Assembly: GCA_035503915.1 (NCBI GenBank)
Contig: DATJSU010000011.1
Coordinates: 248,001-312,000 of the forward strand
Source: DATJMJ01 sp035503915
GTDB lineage: Bacteria > Actinomycetota > Acidimicrobiia > Acidimicrobiales > Palsa-688
Direction: 5' to 3'
Length of the DNA stretch: 64,000 nucleotides
The translations under genes were made by a program, and so were the position numbers. The notes under the pieces were generated by a model. It worked only from the letters and a program-made list of their open reading frames with translations. It had not been told where the DNA came from and made no database searches. The stretch's first letter is position 1. Each line of letters starts with the position of its first letter. Positions 41,390-49,702 of the stretch are shown piece after piece.

Positions 41390-43981
41390 CTAGAGGCCGA
41401 GGCGCGGCGAGCGAGCCGGGCTCGCGCGAACCGGGGCCGGGGCAGCCGGCACGAGGCGCCTCTCAGGGCCGGGCGCCCTGGTAACCCTCAAGGGCCCCAG
41501 GGTGAGCTCCTGTTCGAGAGCGAACCGGGCCACGGCCTCTTCCCAGCGCCCTCTGGCGATGGCGTTGATCGGTCTTGGTCCCGCCCGGGCGAGCATCTCG
41601 CTGCTCGGCCAACCCACCGCGAGCTCTCTGACGGCAGCACGGTGCCGGGCCAGCTCCCCCGTTTGCCCGAGCGCCAAGCGGCCGGGGCCACCAAGGGTGA
41701 CCCAAGCTCCCCGCACCAGCGGGGCGGGTGCCCCGAGCCCCATCGGGTCGCCCAGCACCCATAGGCCCTCCGGCCGGTCGGGGGCCGAAGAGCGAGAAGA
41801 TCCAGGACAACGAGCAGCCGGCACCCCAACAAAGGCCCGCAAGTAGGGGACTGTTGTCGCGTACGCGTAGCCGAGAGAGGCGGCTTCAGCGGCGCCAAGA
41901 GTCGTCCGGCGGGGGGAAGGGGTCGCCCAGTCCACCGTGACCCACGGCGAAGTCTGTGAGCCGACCTCGGCTACGACGCCCATCGCGGCGCTCGGCACCG
42001 GGCCCACCCGGTGCAGCGCGAGCACGAGGTCGCCAACGGCGTAGCTGCGTTCGCCCAGCAGAGCCTGCCGCCCAACTTGGGGCCCAGGGAGAGAGTTGAG
42101 CCCATCGAGCCAGGCCGCCCTGGCAACCAAGTTGAGCGCCTCCGCTTCGGGCGGTCCCAAGGCGACCATGCAAAGCCGGCCCACTGGGTCAGTGCGCAGG
42201 TCAGGCCTGAGCGCAGAAGCTTGCCAGGTGGCGGCGAGATGAGCGAGAGCGTCGCGCCCGGTGGCCGCTCCTCGGACCATCACGCCTGGGACGGCTTCGC
42301 CGTTGAGAGCCGGCGGCGACGTCGTTGAGGCAACCAGCGACGGAGCTGGTCCCAAGCCGCTCGATTGTGGCCCGAGCTCCTCGAGAAGCTGTTCCAGGGC
42401 CCTCGCTGCCGGCGCCGCTCGGGTCGGGTACGTCCCGCCCGGGACAAGCACGAGCTTGGTGCGAGAGGAAGCTGCCTCCGTCACCAACCGGCCGAGGTCT
42501 GCCGGGCCCAAGCGGTCTGCGACATCGACCACGAGCACCCGCCGTCCGGGTCGCGCCCACTCTCCAGAGGGCGCCCGCTGGAGCGAAGTCAACGCTCTCC
42601 AGCGGGCGGCGGAAACCTCGGTGGGCGAGAGCACCTTCACCCCCACCCCAGCTGCTTGCCACGCCGCCCGCGCTGCGTCGACGGCGGCGGCCTGCGCCAA
42701 CCACGGCCCCCGGGGGATGACAGAGATACCTTCGCCCGAGGCTGCAAGACGTGCTCCCAGCTCCGCTGCCTGCCCGTCCAGGCCGAGCTCAGTGAGCTGG
42801 GCAGATGCCAGGGCCGGGCTTACCTCGGCCAAGCGGGCCGAGCGTGATCCGTGGGCGGTGCCTAGGATCTCCCGGTCCAAGCGGTCTGCCAGCGGGGTCG
42901 TCCAGCGTGGTCGCTCGGTCGCGTACGCCGCAGTCTCTGGGCCAGGCACCGCCCGCCGGGCGCCCGCTCCCAAGACAGGCCCGCCGTCGCACCATTCCCG
43001 CAACAGCCCGGTCACCTCCCCACGCCCAAGACCGCTGGGGCAGGTTTCCCCGAGCGCGGCGACCACGTCAGGTTCGCTAAAGGTAGAGGAGCGCTCGGCG
43101 AGGGCAATTTCAACGGCTCGGCGCGAGGGGGGCACTTGTGGCCCTGGTGGCGCCGCGATGGCGGCGCTCAGGAGTTGCGCGGCCTCTTCCTTCTCCAACC
43201 CATCCTGGCCCCCGCCCGCCTTCGGCCGTTCGCCCCGAGCCCTGTACTGCGCAGCTCGTGCTGCCCCGGGCGCCGCTGACCCGAACCGTAAGGCGCCTGC
43301 CCGTGATGCGAGCGACCTGGAACTGGCTGCTGAGCGCGTCGCAAGGGGTATGCCCGCGATCTCGCCAAGACCACCAGGGCCGAGCGACCACTGGAAGCCA
43401 AAGCCGGCGGCGCCCAAGTGGTGGCGCAGGGAGAGCTGGAACATGGGGCCGAGGCCGTCCTTCCAGCGCCACAACCGGGCCCCCACGAGGCACCCCCAAG
43501 TGCTGTGGCCCTCCGGACGGCCGAGGTTCGCGAGCACGACGTGGGCGTGCAAATGTGGTTGCCCGGCGTCGCTCCTCAGGTGCTCGAACGCGCCGGCGAC
43601 CACTCCTTGTGCCCGCACATCCTCGCCGTCCCGCCGTACCCAGGCGGCAGCGTCTTCCAGGAGGCCGACAGCGTCAGAGACGGCTGCCCTGAAGCACTCC
43701 ACGATCGCGGGGGCACCCGGGGCGCCCGATAAAGCAAGCAGCGAAACTGTTTTTGGCGCTGCGAAAACGAGGTCCCAACCATGGCGGCGCCGCAGCCCGG
43801 GCCTCGCAGTGATCGGCTCGCCGCCGGGGCGGCGCCCCTGAAGGACGTCGCGCAGGTGAGAGCCGCTAACCGCGCCTGAGAGGCCGAGCTCATCTGCCGC
43901 CTGGCCCAGCCAGGTGCTCCGGGCCGCAGAACGCTGCCAGTACGCGACACCGTCGGCGGAGGCACTGTTTATGATCAACAT
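41390..43981 (-). CDS. MobF/TrwC-type conjugative relaxase with degenerate helicase domain
   Basis: The 863-residue protein has a TrwC relaxase domain in its first 230 residues. Tyr14 sits in GVAYWQRS, the usual place of the nicking tyrosine. WDLVFAAPKTVSLLALSG follows, and the metal-binding three-His motif QPHLHAHVVLANLG falls at 141-154 (His143, 145, 147). The second tyrosine segment (DYY) of the family is missing. The C-terminal TraA/TraI-like part keeps the fold pattern but has lost ATPase motifs. The P-loop position reads ISVIPRGPWLAQAAAVDAAR, and Walker B reads VLVVDVADRLG instead of VDEA. Nicking may persist; helicase activity is unlikely. Confidence 0.85.
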   Translation of the reverse strand: MLIINSASADGVAYWQRSAARSTWLGQAADELGLSGAVSGSHLRDVLQGRRPGGEPITARPGLRRRHGWDLVFAAPKTVSLLALSGAPGAPAIVECFRAAVSDAVGLLEDAAAWVRRDGEDVRAQGVVAGAFEHLRSDAGQPHLHAHVVLANLGRPEGHSTWGCLVGARLWRWKDGLGPMFQLSLRHHLGAAGFGFQWSLGPGGLGEIAGIPLATRSAASSRSLASRAGALRFGSAAPGAARAAQYRARGERPKAGGGQDGLEKEEAAQLLSAAIAAPPGPQVPPSRRAVEIALAERSSTFSEPDVVAALGETCPSGLGRGEVTGLLREWCDGGPVLGAGARRAVPGPETAAYATERPRWTTPLADRLDREILGTAHGSRSARLAEVSPALASAQLTELGLDGQAAELGARLAASGEGISVIPRGPWLAQAAAVDAARAAWQAAGVGVKVLSPTEVSAARWRALTSLQRAPSGEWARPGRRVLVVDVADRLGPADLGRLVTEAASSRTKLVLVPGGTYPTRAAPAARALEQLLEELGPQSSGLGPAPSLVASTTSPPALNGEAVPGVMVRGAATGRDALAHLAATWQASALRPDLRTDPVGRLCMVALGPPEAEALNLVARAAWLDGLNSLPGPQVGRQALLGERSYAVGDLVLALHRVGPVPSAAMGVVAEVGSQTSPWVTVDWATPSPRRTTLGAAEAASLGYAYATTVPYLRAFVGVPAARCPGSSRSSAPDRPEGLWVLGDPMGLGAPAPLVRGAWVTLGGPGRLALGQTGELARHRAAVRELAVGWPSSEMLARAGPRPINAIARGRWEEAVARFALEQELTLGPLRVTRAPGPERRLVPAAPAPVRASPARSPRLGL

Positions 43982-44051
43982 GCCTTGAAAGTCTACTGAA
44001 GATGTTGAAATAGCTTACAGTACGGGCTCCGCGGGACGTCCTCGCCGGTGC

Positions 44052-44219
44052 TCAGGCTTGGTCCCGCTCCATGCCGATCAGTTCCCGCTCGCGAAAAATG
44101 AGCCAGTCATAAAGCCGCTGTTGGGTGCAGTTGAACGGGGCAAGCCCTCGCTGGTGCTCCAGTGACTCGATCTGGAGCCGTATGCCGAGCAACAGCTCGT
44201 GCGCTTTGTCGCCATCCAC
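44052..44219 (-). CDS. Short protein upstream of the relaxase, 55 residues
   Basis: A GTG at 44219, preceded by GGGGG, opens a frame to a TGA at 44052, 70 bases before the relaxase start on the same strand. The product (VDGDKAHELLLGIRLQIESL, then EHQRGLAPFNC and QQRLYDWLIFRERELIGMER) is rich in Leu, Glu, Arg and Gln and looks like two or three helices. Amino-acid use is protein-like, unlike the other frames here. I do not recognise a family. It may be a small accessory or regulatory protein of the mobility genes. Confidence 0.5.
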   Translation of the reverse strand: MDGDKAHELLLGIRLQIESLEHQRGLAPFNCTQQRLYDWLIFRERELIGMERDQA

Positions 44220-44514
44220 GGCCCCCAGCTTTGGCGAGGGAGCGGCCGCTGAAAGCTTGAAAGGGCCCTTTGGGAGTGGGACGTTGGGCCCTTACGGTCC
44301 TCTTCGTCGTCCTCTTGAAACCGGGCGCGGTCCCGAGCCGGTGCTGAAGAGAACCTCGCTCATCGGTTGGTGCACCGAACGACAAGTCCCGCTGAAAGGG
44401 CGAGCTGAGCGCCGTACCCTAGCCTCGCCGGAGCCCCGGCCTTCTTGGCCGAGAGCTCTTCTACAGGCCTTCTGCCCTCGCTCAGATCCTTTGCCCAACT
44501 CATGGAGGACGCCA
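44220..44514. other. Upstream region of the conjugation genes, possible oriT or operator
   Basis: About 295 bases between the divergent mobility genes with no gene I can support. It holds a perfect 12-bp palindrome AAAGGGCCCTTT (44260-44271), a second partial copy GGGCCCTTA (44287-44295), and GAAAGCTT just before the palindrome. A relaxase gene reading away on one side and transfer genes on the other is a usual setting for an origin of transfer. This is inference only. Confidence 0.4.
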
Positions 44515-44835
44515 ATGTTCACGCTGTCCGCAGCTCTTCTTATGGCGGCAGGTACCGGCCTCAACATCGACCCGACTGCCACGGACGACTTACCCGGCGA
44601 AAATGTCCTGTCCAGCCTCGCCAGCGGGGTCGCCCACTGGGCGCTCATCGCCTCGGTCGTAGGTGTGGTCGTCGGAGGTGTCATGTGGGCCTTCGGGCAT
44701 TTTTCCCACAACTACCAGCAGTCTTACAACGGGCGCAAAGGGGTCGTGGTCTCCGGCCTCGCGGCGCTCCTTGTCGGCGGAGCGCAAGAAATAATCAACT
44801 TCTTCTTCGCTGCCGGCCAAAGCGTCCACTCCTGA
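44515..44835 (+). CDS. DUF6112-like small membrane protein of the conjugation module
   Basis: ATG 44515, with GGAGG nine bases upstream, gives 106 residues with two or three membrane helices: a start helix (FTLSAALLMAAGTGLNIDPT), then HWALIASVVGVVVGGVMWAF and GVVVSGLAALLVGGAQEIIN. Small proteins of this shape precede the TrbL-like gene in actinobacterial conjugative elements (DUF6112) and recall VirB2/TrbC. A longer frame from 44125 is not credible. It ends three bases before the next gene. Confidence 0.8.
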   Translation: MFTLSAALLMAAGTGLNIDPTATDDLPGENVLSSLASGVAHWALIASVVGVVVGGVMWAFGHFSHNYQQSYNGRKGVVVSGLAALLVGGAQEIINFFFAAGQSVHS

Positions 44836-44838
44836 GCG

Positions 44839-45954
44839 ATGTCGGTCCTGTCAATTTTCTCCGTACCGGAGCTGGTCGGCCGGAGCATCTCAGGAGACAT
44901 CGCCGCCACGCTCCTAGACGCATTAGTCGGCTGGGAAGCCGACCTCGTCAAGAGCCTCGTCGGGGACGTGATCGGGGCCACGACAGCGCTGACGCCCGAG
45001 CAGGGGAACCACTGGTTTGCCGGTGTCGCGCAAGATATGGCCTATATCGAGCCTTTTGCCGTTGCGCCCCTGCTTTTTGTGGCCACGATAGGAGCAGTTC
45101 TTCGTCAGGACATGAGGCGTTTGGCACGCGCCTGGGGGGTTGGCCTCCCCTTGGCGCTCCTCGGCGGTTTCGCGGTCGCGAACCTCGCCTTCGTCGGGAC
45201 CAATGTCACAGATGCCCTGTCTTCCTTCGTCCAGGCCAAGGTCGCGCCGGACCTCGGCGCCGATTTTGCCGGGGCGGTGACCCTCGGGGGCGCAGCAGGG
45301 CCGGTAGGCGCGCTCTTTGGAGTAGTTGTGCTCGTCGGCGGGGTGGCGATCTGGTTGGAGCTCGTGCTGAGGTCCGTCGCGGTCGAGCTCGCAGTATTTT
45401 TCATGCCGCTCGCGTTCGCGGGCTTGGTTTGGCCTTCGACTGCTCATTATGCCAAGCGGCTCCTTCATGTGCTGGTGGCTCTCCTGCTCACAAAGCCCGT
45501 TGTGGTGACAGCGCTCTGCCTAGGTGACAACGCGATCCTGAGCGTCCGCGGCGGCCCAAGCGCCTTGGTGACGGGTACGGCGATATTGTTGCTGGCAGCC
45601 TTTGCGCCCATGGCGCTGTTCAAGCTGGTGCCTGTGTTCGAGGTTTCGGCCATCGCTCACCTCCAGGGGCTGAGCCGGCAGCCCCTGCACAGTGCGGGAC
45701 GCGCCGTACAGCAGGTCTTAGGCATGGCGGGCTCGGTCGCGAGCGCGGCGGCGGCAGCGGGCGCGGGAGCCTCGCCCGACGGCGCTTCGCAACTGCTCGG
45801 CCACTTTGAGCCGAGCGTTGCCCAAGGCGGGGCCTTCGACCTCGGCCCGGCGAGCTTCCCCCGAGATGGCCCCGACGAAGCTCACGATGGGGAGAGCGCT
45901 TCTCTCGCAGCTGCCATCCCTGCGAGGTCGGTAGCGGCTCCCGGTGGCACATGA
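44839..45954 (+). CDS. TrbL/VirB6-like conjugal transfer membrane protein
   Basis: The 371-residue protein has an N-terminal extracytoplasmic-type region and about six membrane helices (PFAVAPLLFVATIGAVLRQD, LGLPLALLGG-like segment, GALFGVVVLVGGVAIWLELV, LAVFFMPLAFAGLVW, LVTGTAILLLAAFAPMALFK), followed by a soluble Ala/Ser/Gly-rich tail. This is the layout of TrbL/VirB6-type channel proteins in actinobacterial type IV secretion. It overlaps the next gene by four bases. Confidence 0.82.
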   Translation: MSVLSIFSVPELVGRSISGDIAATLLDALVGWEADLVKSLVGDVIGATTALTPEQGNHWFAGVAQDMAYIEPFAVAPLLFVATIGAVLRQDMRRLARAWGVGLPLALLGGFAVANLAFVGTNVTDALSSFVQAKVAPDLGADFAGAVTLGGAAGPVGALFGVVVLVGGVAIWLELVLRSVAVELAVFFMPLAFAGLVWPSTAHYAKRLLHVLVALLLTKPVVVTALCLGDNAILSVRGGPSALVTGTAILLLAAFAPMALFKLVPVFEVSAIAHLQGLSRQPLHSAGRAVQQVLGMAGSVASAAAAAGAGASPDGASQLLGHFEPSVAQGGAFDLGPASFPRDGPDEAHDGESASLAAAIPARSVAAPGGT

Positions 45955-47405
45955 GCGATACGGCCAGGGAGACTTACCGTTTCGAGCCCCTCAACAGGCG
46001 CGGTCTCGTGCTCGGAGTCGGGGCGGGGCAACTGGGGCTGGTCGTGGGCTCAGTGGTGCTCGCAGTTGCAGCGGTAAGGACTTGGCCTCGAGCAAGCGGT
46101 TTTGCGGCGGCGGCGGCAGTGTTGGCGGCCGCCGCAGCGATGTGCCGCCCAGTCGGTGGGCGGCCGCCGCTTCAGTGGCTGGCACTGGGCGGGCGCTACC
46201 TCCTGCGAGCGAGGAGCACGAGGGAGGCGCCGCCCGGGCAGGCTTTCGAAGTGGCTGCTCCACCGGCGGGCGAGATAGCCCAAGCAAAAGCCTCGCTCCG
46301 GGCTGCACCGGCGAAGTTCCCGGCCAGAACGCCTGCCACGGGCATCTGGCTTGACCGGCTGCCGGCGCAAGCCGGGCTCGGGCCACTCGGAGCGCTCGTC
46401 GATGCGAGGGAAGGCACGGTGGCAGCTGTCCTGCAGGCGCGAGGGGCGTCCTTTTGCCTGCTGGACAATGCGGACAAGGAACGGCGCCTTGCCGCCTGGG
46501 CGGGCGTGCTCGAGGCGCTCTGCAGCGCGAGCGGTTCAATTGCCCGCTTGCAGTGGTGCCAACGTGCCCGCGCCGCCTCGAGCGACCCTCTGGTTGCCCA
46601 CCTTCTCGCGACAGGAGACAGCTCCAGCCCCGGGTACTCCGGGCACCTCGAGCACCTGCGGGCCACGAGCGAAAGGGCCTGGCGGCACGAGACTTTCTTG
46701 GTGGTGGTGATGCATGCCCAGTTGCGGGGACGGAGAGTGGTGGCACCCGATGATGCCCACCTGCGCAACGAACTGCGCTCGTTCCGCGCCCAGCTGCGCA
46801 ATGTGGGCGTCGCTTGCGATGGTGTGCTCGATGCGACGGACCTCGCCCGCTCTGTGGGGGCTTTTTTGGTCCCAGGACTGGACCGGCACGACTACGGCCA
46901 CCCCTGGCCGCTTTCGTTCGAAGAGCGATGGGGCGAACTGCGCGCTGACGGCCAGTGGTACAGGACGTACTGGGTCGGCGAGTGGCCCCGGAGCAGTGTC
47001 GGCCCAGATTTTCTCAGTCAGTTGTTGCTCGGCAAGGGGCGCCGGTGCGTTTCGGTCGTGATGGCACCCGTCCCACCGGAGAAGGCGGCGAGGGACGCCG
47101 AGAGCTCTCGCACCGCCGAGGTCGCAGACGCGCGCTTGCGCGCCCAAGGTGGGTTCCTCGAAACTGCGCGCCAGCGGCGCCAAGCAGAAGCCCTGGAGGG
47201 GCGCGAGAGCAATCTCGCCGAGGGCCGCGGAGCCTTTAGCTTTTCAGGCTACATATCGGTGGCCGCCGGCGAGCTCCCTGAGCTCGAGCAAGCGTCATCA
47301 GAACTACACCGCGCGGCGGCAGCGGCGCGCATCCTGCTGCGCCCCCTTTATGGCCAGCAACGGGAAGCGCTTATGTGGGCGTTGCCTTTTGGGCGCGGCC
47401 TGTGA
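45951..47405 (+). CDS. SCO6880 family type IV secretion protein
   Basis: The 484-residue protein begins MSDTARETYRFEPLNRRGLV followed by two close membrane helices (about 18-70), the PrgI-like start of the SCO6880 family. A long cytoplasmic region follows (DRLPAQAGLGPLGALVDARE, AVLQARGASFCLLD, YRTYWVGEWPRSSVGPDFLS), resembling the N-terminal part of VirB4 without the ATPase. In related elements the ATPase gene follows directly. Here an opposite-strand MMPL gene intervenes. Confidence 0.85.
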   Translation: MSDTARETYRFEPLNRRGLVLGVGAGQLGLVVGSVVLAVAAVRTWPRASGFAAAAAVLAAAAAMCRPVGGRPPLQWLALGGRYLLRARSTREAPPGQAFEVAAPPAGEIAQAKASLRAAPAKFPARTPATGIWLDRLPAQAGLGPLGALVDAREGTVAAVLQARGASFCLLDNADKERRLAAWAGVLEALCSASGSIARLQWCQRARAASSDPLVAHLLATGDSSSPGYSGHLEHLRATSERAWRHETFLVVVMHAQLRGRRVVAPDDAHLRNELRSFRAQLRNVGVACDGVLDATDLARSVGAFLVPGLDRHDYGHPWPLSFEERWGELRADGQWYRTYWVGEWPRSSVGPDFLSQLLLGKGRRCVSVVMAPVPPEKAARDAESSRTAEVADARLRAQGGFLETARQRRQAEALEGRESNLAEGRGAFSFSGYISVAAGELPELEQASSELHRAAAAARILLRPLYGQQREALMWALPFGRGL

Positions 47406-47451
47406 ACCGTTGCCTTCGCCTGTGCCGCACGAGGGCACGCTACGACTGCTG

Positions 47452-49539
47452 CTAGCGGCTCTCGGCAGCGACGAGCGGGCCCGTCAGCTGCCCGATGGCC
47501 GTGTTGTTGCGCGGAGCTCCGAACGGCCACCAAATGCGGTCCCCGAGGTCGAGGTTCAAAGCGGTCACCACCACCGAACGCACGACGATCGTGTCGAGCA
47601 AGACGCCAAAGGCAACTGCGAACCCGATCTCAGCAAACTCGGTAACGGGGAGGGTGGCGAGCACGGCAAACGTACCCGCAAGGACAAAACCAGCGGAAGT
47701 GATGACCCCGCCCGTGGTCGCGAGCCCACGGAGCGCACCGCTTCTTGTGCCGAGGGAAATCGTTTCCTCCCGGACGCGGGTCATAAGGAAAATGTTGTAG
47801 TCGATCCCGAGCGCGACCAGGAAAACAAATACAAACAGGGGGAAAGCGCTGTCGGTGGCGGGCACACCGATGACGTAATCGAAAAAGACGGCGCTCACGC
47901 CCATGGCTGCGGCAAAGGAGAGCGCCACTGTCGCCACCAACAAGACCGGCGCGAGGAGGGCGCGCAGCAAGAGAGCGAGGATGGCGAAGACCACGACAAG
48001 GATTATCGGGATCACCACGTCTCGGTCGCGATGGGCGGCGTTTTCGACGTCGAGGTTGATCGCGCTGTCCCCGCCGACTTTTGCGTTCGCTCCTGGGACG
48101 GGGTGGACTTCGGCCCGGACGCGCTCGACCGTCGCATAAGCGGCCGCGCTCACGGCGGGCGAAGCGAGCGTGCCCTGGACGAGCGCCATGCCGTGGGCAA
48201 CGAGAGGCGGTGAAACTGCCACGATGCCCGGGGTCTTGCTAAGGATGGCCGCGATCTCGCGTTCCTTTGAAGCGTTGGCGATGACGACCACCGGGCTGCC
48301 CTCCCCGGCGGGGAAGTGGCGGGAAAGTACCTCCTCCCCGGTAACCGAGCCGGGTGTCCCACGGAAAGACTGTTTTTCTGTAAGGCCGTTTGCATGGAGG
48401 TCAAAAATCCCGAGCGCGAGGACGCCCAGCGCGAGCACCGTCCCGGTCCATACTGCGCGGGGGCGGAGCTTTACCCGCGCGCCCACCCGCGCCCAAATGC
48501 CTGTGGTGGTTGGCTCGTGAGAGCCAAAATCCGGCCGCGCCGGCCAAAACACCCAGCGCCCAACTGTGACCAGGAGGGCCGGCAAGAGCGTAAGCATGGA
48601 GGCGAGCCCGACGACGACCCCGATCGCTGCCACCGGCCCGAGGCCCCTGGTCGAGTTGGTAACAGCCGCCAAAAGGCAAAGCATCCCAGCGATCACTGTG
48701 CTCCCGCTGGCGATGATCGCCGCCCGAGCACGGTGCAGCGCAACCGCCATAGCTTCGTGGCGGTCCTCATGGCGGCGGAGCTCTTCCCGGTAGCGAGCAA
48801 CGAGGAGGAGCGCGTAGTCGGTGCCGGCCCCAAACACCAGCACCGTCAGGATCCCTACGCTTTCAGCGTTGACGACAAGGCCAGCGTGCGTCGCGAAGAG
48901 GTAGACGACGGCTTCAGCGGTCGTGAGCGCGACGCCCGCCGATATGACAGGCAGGAGCCAGAGGAAGGGGCTCCGGTAAGTGAGCAACAGTATGAAGATC
49001 ACGACCCCGGCAGCGGCGTAGAGCAAGGTGCTGTCGATGCCTTTGAAGGCGTTGTTGGAGTCGGCGGCATTGCCAAGAGCACCAGTGACGTACACGTTGA
49101 GACCCTGGGGCCCTTGGACGATGTGGTCGATCTTGCTGACAACTCCGGGTGTTTTGGACCACCCGTCGTCGCCAAGGTTATAAGGCAAGGTTATTTCGGC
49201 CGCTTCCCCGTCCCTTGACCAAAGCGGGCCGAGGACGGGCCCACCGAGCGGCGCCACCTTGGCAAAGGCCGCCGTGTAGGAAACGATGCGCGCCCGGTCG
49301 GCGTTTGTGAGCTGCGGTGCCCGGGTCAGCACGACCACCGCGACGATCGTGTTCGGCGAGCGAAAAGCGTCCTCGGCGTTCAAGACCTTGGTCGACTCGG
49401 CAGAGCCGGGGAGAAACGAGCTCGCGTCGTTCTTCTCGGCCCCTGACAGCTTCCCGGCAAAACCCCCGGCGGCTGCGAGCATGACAAGCCATAGGGCGAT
49501 CACCGCGTACTTGCTCCGGCGACCGGCTAGGGCACGCAT
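47452..49539 (-). CDS. MMPL family transporter inserted in the conjugation gene series
   Basis: An RND-type exporter of the MMPL family with 12 membrane helices and two large extracytoplasmic loops. Markers include SVGILTVLVFGAGTDYALLL and FLVALGIDYNIFLMTRVREE, the family G-x-x-x-D-Y pairs in TM4 and TM10. ATG 49539 gives 695 residues, the usual length; ATG 49635 is an alternative with a TACTAAT box immediately upstream. Substrates of the family are lipids, drugs or siderophores; this one cannot be told. It reads against the flanking conjugation genes. Confidence 0.92.
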   Translation of the reverse strand: MRALAGRRSKYAVIALWLVMLAAAGGFAGKLSGAEKNDASSFLPGSAESTKVLNAEDAFRSPNTIVAVVVLTRAPQLTNADRARIVSYTAAFAKVAPLGGPVLGPLWSRDGEAAEITLPYNLGDDGWSKTPGVVSKIDHIVQGPQGLNVYVTGALGNAADSNNAFKGIDSTLLYAAAGVVIFILLLTYRSPFLWLLPVISAGVALTTAEAVVYLFATHAGLVVNAESVGILTVLVFGAGTDYALLLVARYREELRRHEDRHEAMAVALHRARAAIIASGSTVIAGMLCLLAAVTNSTRGLGPVAAIGVVVGLASMLTLLPALLVTVGRWVFWPARPDFGSHEPTTTGIWARVGARVKLRPRAVWTGTVLALGVLALGIFDLHANGLTEKQSFRGTPGSVTGEEVLSRHFPAGEGSPVVVIANASKEREIAAILSKTPGIVAVSPPLVAHGMALVQGTLASPAVSAAAYATVERVRAEVHPVPGANAKVGGDSAINLDVENAAHRDRDVVIPIILVVVFAILALLLRALLAPVLLVATVALSFAAAMGVSAVFFDYVIGVPATDSAFPLFVFVFLVALGIDYNIFLMTRVREETISLGTRSGALRGLATTGGVITSAGFVLAGTFAVLATLPVTEFAEIGFAVAFGVLLDTIVVRSVVVTALNLDLGDRIWWPFGAPRNNTAIGQLTGPLVAAESR

Positions 49540-49645
49540 GGGCTCTGCCTGGGAGCTTTGACCGTGGCCATGGTGCAAGTCTCGCGTCCCCGCCAGGCGC
49601 CGCCCAATCGGTCCTGGGTTGACGCAGGGCCTCATGTCGATTAGT

Positions 49646-49663
49646 ATGAAATAACATGAAATA
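49646..49663. promoter_or_regulatory. Direct repeat ATGAAATA in the MMPL/VirB4 intergenic region
   Basis: ATGAAATA occurs at 49646-49653 and 49656-49663, a 10-bp period, in a short AT-rich stretch of otherwise GC-rich DNA. It lies just upstream of both divergent genes. On the minus strand the adjoining TACTAAT could be the -10 for the MMPL gene. One-turn spacing suggests an operator. Confidence 0.4.
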
Positions 49664-49702
49664 TCACAGCGCTTTGGCCGTGAAGAGAGGCGGTAGCCGC
49701 CC

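Noticed and set aside
42261..43841. Plus-strand frame of 526 codons opposite the relaxase
   Set aside because: High GC leaves antisense frames open. The Arg/Ser/Ala/Pro composition is non-protein-like and the minus-strand relaxase carries real motifs.
47149..48213. Plus-strand frame of 354 codons opposite the MMPL gene end
   Set aside because: Shadow of the MMPL gene and of the SCO6880-like gene tail; very charged and low in hydrophobic residues.
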